A stretch of 7,544 nt of DNA from Promethearchaeota archaeon (GTDB taxonomy: Archaea > Asgardarchaeota > Lokiarchaeia > Sigyniarchaeales > SOKP01): contig JAUWZT010000182.1 in assembly GCA_030615145.1 (NCBI GenBank), forward strand, positions 1 through 7,544, given 5' to 3'. The position numbers and the translations under genes are program-made. Positions 5,550-7,544 of the stretch are shown here, one piece after another. The notes beneath the pieces are model-generated. The model saw nothing but the letters and a program-made list of their open reading frames with translations. It did not search any database and had not been told where the DNA came from. The number at the start of each line of letters is the position of its first letter. The stretch's first letter is position 1.

Positions 5550-6302
5550 TCATAGTCTTTGGATTAATTCTGACAATATTTCTCCTCCACTACCTTTTAA
5601 AAAGATATCAGCAATATTGTCCATTGCGGTACTATCTCGATTTACGAAGATTACTTTTGCTCCACTTTCTTTCGCGATGGAAGGTAAAAAATTTGCTGGG
5701 GATATGAGTAAAGAGCTTCCTATCATCATAAAACAATCACAAGACCTACAGGCGGTCATTGCTCTTTCTAACACGCTTGGGCGCAATGGTTCTCCAAATA
5801 GCACTACTTTTGGTTTTATATACCCACTACATTCACAAACTGGATATTTTAAATTCTTAGTCTCAACTTCTTCAAAAAGAAATTCTTTTTTACACCTAAT
5901 ACATTCCAATTTTTCATAAGAACCGTGTAATTCGTAAATTGGTATATTATTATAAGTTCCACTTCCCGCGCGTTGATGTAGTGCGTCTACATTTTGAGTG
6001 ATTATTGCAATCATTTTCCCAAGTTTTTCCAGCTCAACAACCGCATAATGAATTGGATTCGGCTTCGCATTAACTACTATGTCGACTAATTCGTTATGCA
6101 TAGTCCAGAACTTGCTCGGATCTTCCAGAAAATAGTGATAGCTCGCATAAATCGAAGGATCGTAGCGAGACCACAAACCTCCCTCGCTTCTAAAATCTGC
6201 GATCCCAGATTCAGTTGAAGCTCCTGCTCCCGTAAACACAACGATTTTCTCGGAATTCCTTACGATTTTAGTGGCTTCAATTAAATTTTTTTCATCAATC
6301 AT
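5550..6302 (-). CDS. Sir2-family NAD+-dependent protein deacylase (sirtuin)
   Basis: At 250 residues this is a full-length single-domain sirtuin. It carries GAGAST (25-30) and DFR (36-38) of the NAD-binding loop, TQNVDALH (102-109), catalytic His126 in HG, the FGEPL segment (169-173), GSS (195-197) and NRD (221-223). The zinc site is C134-x2-C137 plus C156-x-C158, a C-x-C second half as seen in a subset of prokaryotic sirtuins. Overall order resembles Thermotoga Sir2 and archaeal Sir2 (class U/III region). The Tyr-x-x-Arg pair that binds succinyl/malonyl groups in CobB/SIRT5 appears replaced by Trp66 and His69, so deacetylation is more likely than desuccinylation (inference). It removes acyl groups from lysines using NAD+, giving nicotinamide and O-acetyl-ADP-ribose; archaeal targets include chromatin proteins such as Alba. 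It begins 18 nt after the LmbE-like gene, implying co-transcription. Confidence 0.93.
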   Translation of the reverse strand: MIDEKNLIEATKIVRNSEKIVVFTGAGASTESGIADFRSEGGLWSRYDPSIYASYHYFLEDPSKFWTMHNELVDIVVNAKPNPIHYAVVELEKLGKMIAIITQNVDALHQRAGSGTYNNIPIYELHGSYEKLECIRCKKEFLFEEVETKNLKYPVCECSGYIKPKVVLFGEPLRPSVLERAMTACRSCDCFMMIGSSLLISPANFLPSIAKESGAKVIFVNRDSTAMDNIADIFLKGSGGEILSELIQRL

Positions 6303-6320
6303 TAAATCATTATTAGTTAT

Positions 6321-6995
6321 CTAAAAGTTATAAAAATTATTTTTATCTTTTAATTTGAAGGAACCAAACCGTTCTCTTCTTCTGTCTCTTATAGCTAGAC
6401 TTTGCCATTTCATATCATGCATAAAGAATTGAGATTTATGCAGTTTCAAAGCGTCATACACCTTAAATCTCAAATTCCCTATTCGAATTTTAACTAGATT
6501 TTTATCTTGAGCTTTTAAAGGATTATATAAAGCGTACACATAAAATTCCAAGTTTTTTAGATTTAGTTCTTCAGCTACTTTAACTGCAATTTCATAAGTT
6601 GCTTGATGATCTGGATGATTATTATTAGCGCTGGGAATTACAAATCTATCAACATCTTCTAAAATATCTTTAATTTTATCAACCGCTTCTTTTATATGCT
6701 TCCTTAATTCTTGATCGAAAAATTTCAAAAAGTGTCTATTTTCCTTTTTAATTCCCAAAAACTCACCAGCAGCATCTGCCTCAGCCAATCTTGTTTTAGC
6801 CAATTCATCTTCAGAGATTCTAGTAGCTTCACAATCTTCAAGATCTCCAATGATTTTTGGTTCTCTATAACAAGCTCTACCATCCGTAAGCCAAATAATA
6901 TGAACATTATGACCCTCATTAAGCCATGTTAGAATAGACCCTCCTGCGCCATAACTTTCATCATCAGGATGAGGTGCAAAAATAACGATCTTCAA
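6321..6995 (-). CDS. LmbE/PIG-L family zinc-dependent deacetylase
   Basis: From the preferred start the protein is 224 residues, the usual size for the family. The N-terminal strand ends in APHPDDE, whose His, Asp and Asp supply zinc ligands and the general base. HPDH, about 115 residues later, gives the second ligand site, and LHKSQ near the C-terminus is a further family signature. These enzymes remove N-acetyl groups from sugars and related small molecules, for example GlcNAc-PI, MshB-type substrates and diacetylchitobiose; the substrate here is unknown. The frame extends to a TTG at 7007. However, TTG at 6995 gives the classic beginning M-K-I-V-I-F-A-P-H and has GGAG 6 nt upstream, so it is chosen. 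It has no signal peptide and is likely cytosolic. It is followed 18 nt later by the sirtuin, forming a two-gene operon. Around residues 40-65 an acidic, Cys-containing insert (ACYRE, EDCEA) follows the TDG motif. Confidence 0.9.
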   Translation of the reverse strand: MKIVIFAPHPDDESYGAGGSILTWLNEGHNVHIIWLTDGRACYREPKIIGDLEDCEATRISEDELAKTRLAEADAAGEFLGIKKENRHFLKFFDQELRKHIKEAVDKIKDILEDVDRFVIPSANNNHPDHQATYEIAVKVAEELNLKNLEFYVYALYNPLKAQDKNLVKIRIGNLRFKVYDALKLHKSQFFMHDMKWQSLAIRDRRRERFGSFKLKDKNNFYNF

Positions 6996-7001
6996 TATAA
7001 A

Positions 7002-7005
7002 CTCC
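7002..7005 (-). promoter_or_regulatory. Shine-Dalgarno GGAG that sets the LmbE start
   Basis: GGAG on the minus strand is followed by six bases (TTTATA) and then TTG at 6995. The alternative TTG at 7007 lies upstream of this site and overlaps nothing similar. This decides in favour of the shorter protein. Confidence 0.55.
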
Positions 7006-7007
7006 AA

Positions 7008-7204
7008 ATTAAGTTTTAAATAGTTCTTTGACTAACAATATAATTAAATTTGTAATAAAAGTTTTTAAAATTTCAACAATAAACAAGTACGAGAAAGTAA
7101 ATTTCGAGGTTAATTAAACAATATTTAAAAAACTTTAAAGATATTTCAATAAACTTTTTTTTTTTTAATAGTATTCAAGTATTTATTTTTTTTTCTATTA
7201 TTTT
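7008..7204. other. AT-rich spacer between the LmbE gene and the insertion sequence
   Basis: Nearly 200 bp with no protein-like frame. It contains the candidate operon promoter (7037-7046) and two homopolymer T runs, 12 T at 7155-7166 and 9 T at 7186-7194, next to the IS end. Such tracts are plausible insertion targets. On the minus strand they are A-tracts that could bend DNA upstream of the operon. Confidence 0.5.
7037..7046 (-). promoter_or_regulatory. Candidate TATA box for the LmbE-Sir2 operon
   Basis: TAATTATATT on the minus strand would place transcription start near 7015, giving a leader of about 20 nt that includes the GGAG site. A second AT stretch at 7013-7020 (TTTAAAAC type) is too close to the start codon to fit with use of GGAG. 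Tentative in such AT-rich DNA. Confidence 0.3.
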
Positions 7205-7223
7205 CCGTGTTCGGAGAGCCGAC
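7205..7223. repeat. Candidate terminal inverted repeat of the insertion sequence
   Basis: Just beyond the transposase stop lies a 19-bp GC-rich stretch beginning CCGTGTTCGG and containing the palindrome TCGG-AGAG-CCGA (7211-7222). Immediately outside it the DNA returns to nearly pure A/T with runs of 12 and 9 T. The position and sharp composition change suit an IS end, but the partner repeat lies outside the window, so this is unverified. Confidence 0.4.
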
Positions 7224-7235
7224 ATTATTTTAGAT

Positions 7236-7544
7236 TTAACCAATCACCCCCAGTAATTTTTTCTCCCTTGTTAGAAATAGCTGCTTCAAGCAATCTTGAT
7301 TTTGAACCAGAGTCCATTTTCTCCTTTTTCTCTCTTGCGCTCTGGCATTAGTGATCAATTTTTTGTTCATTTTCCACGAATTATAAAGCAACAGTCGTGC
7401 CAACATGTCAAGATATCGCACATTATCGTGATTCGATTTCCATCGACGATTGATCCGATTTAAGTCGCTGAATCCCGTTTCGATCAACCATCGTCGTCGA
7501 TAAAATAATGAAGTGCGGGACGCCCAAGAACTCGTCTTTCCTTT
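7236..7544 (-). CDS. IS4-type DDE transposase, C-terminal 102 residues
   Basis: The frame is open from the window edge to a stop at 7236, so the N-terminal part is outside. I identify it by YRRRWLIE in the first 25 visible residues. This is the Y-x2-R-x3-E signature around the catalytic Glu of IS4-superfamily transposases; the Lys usually found seven residues later is Asn here. After that come LNRINRRW and the helix LARLLLYNSWKMNKKL, matching the 'L-x-YN-x-W' end helix of the DDE_Tnp_1 fold, and then a basic tail. The protein catalyses cut-and-paste DNA transposition. Base composition is richer in G+C than the rest of the window, which is consistent with transfer. Whether the gene is intact cannot be judged from this fragment. 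The TTG at 7487 within it is not a real start, because the conserved R-R-W lies before it. Confidence 0.75.
   Translation of the reverse strand, partial: KGKTSSWASRTSLFYRRRWLIETGFSDLNRINRRWKSNHDNVRYLDMLARLLLYNSWKMNKKLITNARAQERKRRKWTLVQNQDCLKQLFLTREKKLLGVIG

Larger units (their letters stand above)
7205..7544 (-). mobile_element. IS4-type insertion sequence, one end only
   Basis: The transposase C-terminus, a candidate end repeat and a distinctly higher GC content than the neighbouring genes mark the terminal part of an insertion sequence that continues past the right edge. It lies upstream of the LmbE-Sir2 operon, separated from it by about 200 bp of AT-rich DNA without genes. The element reads in the same direction as that operon, so read-through from it is possible. 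Confidence 0.6.

Noticed and set aside
5524..5919. Plus-strand 131-codon frame
   Set aside because: It is antisense to the well-supported sirtuin and is best explained as its shadow.
6711..6932. Frames on both strands inside the LmbE gene (6711-6932 plus, 6725-6919 minus)
   Set aside because: They are alternative-frame shadows of the deacetylase, which carries all family motifs in its own frame.

Overview
The window looks like a piece of an AT-rich archaeal chromosome, most probably an Asgard archaeon of the Lokiarchaeia type. This is inferred, not proven. The grounds are: genes that start about 27 nt after TATA-like boxes (leaderless promoters); U-tract rather than strong-hairpin terminators; TTG starts; a degenerate Ras-like small GTPase; small zinc-ribbon and helix-hairpin-helix proteins; and a tandem pair of lineage-specific seven-helix membrane proteins. 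No rRNA, tRNA or CRISPR array is visible.

Layout, left to right. At 1-909 (minus, cut by the left edge) lies an EamA/DMT-family transporter. It is divergent from a Ras-fold protein at 990-1589 (plus) in which every nucleotide-binding motif is eroded. A 62-residue zinc-ribbon protein follows at 1775-1963 (plus). Two paralogous 7-TM proteins sit in tandem at 2132-2839 and 3026-3742 (plus), each apparently with its own promoter and T-run terminator. A small HhH2 plus zinc-ribbon protein (3917-4264, plus) converges on a cation/Ca2+ exchanger of the CaCA superfamily (4291-5250, minus). Upstream of the exchanger is a 299-bp intergenic region with a cluster of TTGAAT-type repeats and a small palindrome. 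Next is a minus-strand pair, very likely an operon: a LmbE/PIG-L zinc deacetylase (start re-assigned to TTG at 6995) followed 18 nt later by a Sir2 NAD-dependent deacylase. At the right edge is the C-terminal end of an IS4-type DDE transposase (7236-7544, minus) in visibly more GC-rich DNA, so an insertion sequence crosses the window end.

How the genes fit together: the clearest functional unit is the LmbE-Sir2 pair, two mechanistically different deacetylases expressed together. The duplicated 7-TM proteins and the pseudo-GTPase are the least described parts. I see no defence island or biosynthetic cluster. Most genes appear to be single transcription units, so any wider 'system' here is speculative.
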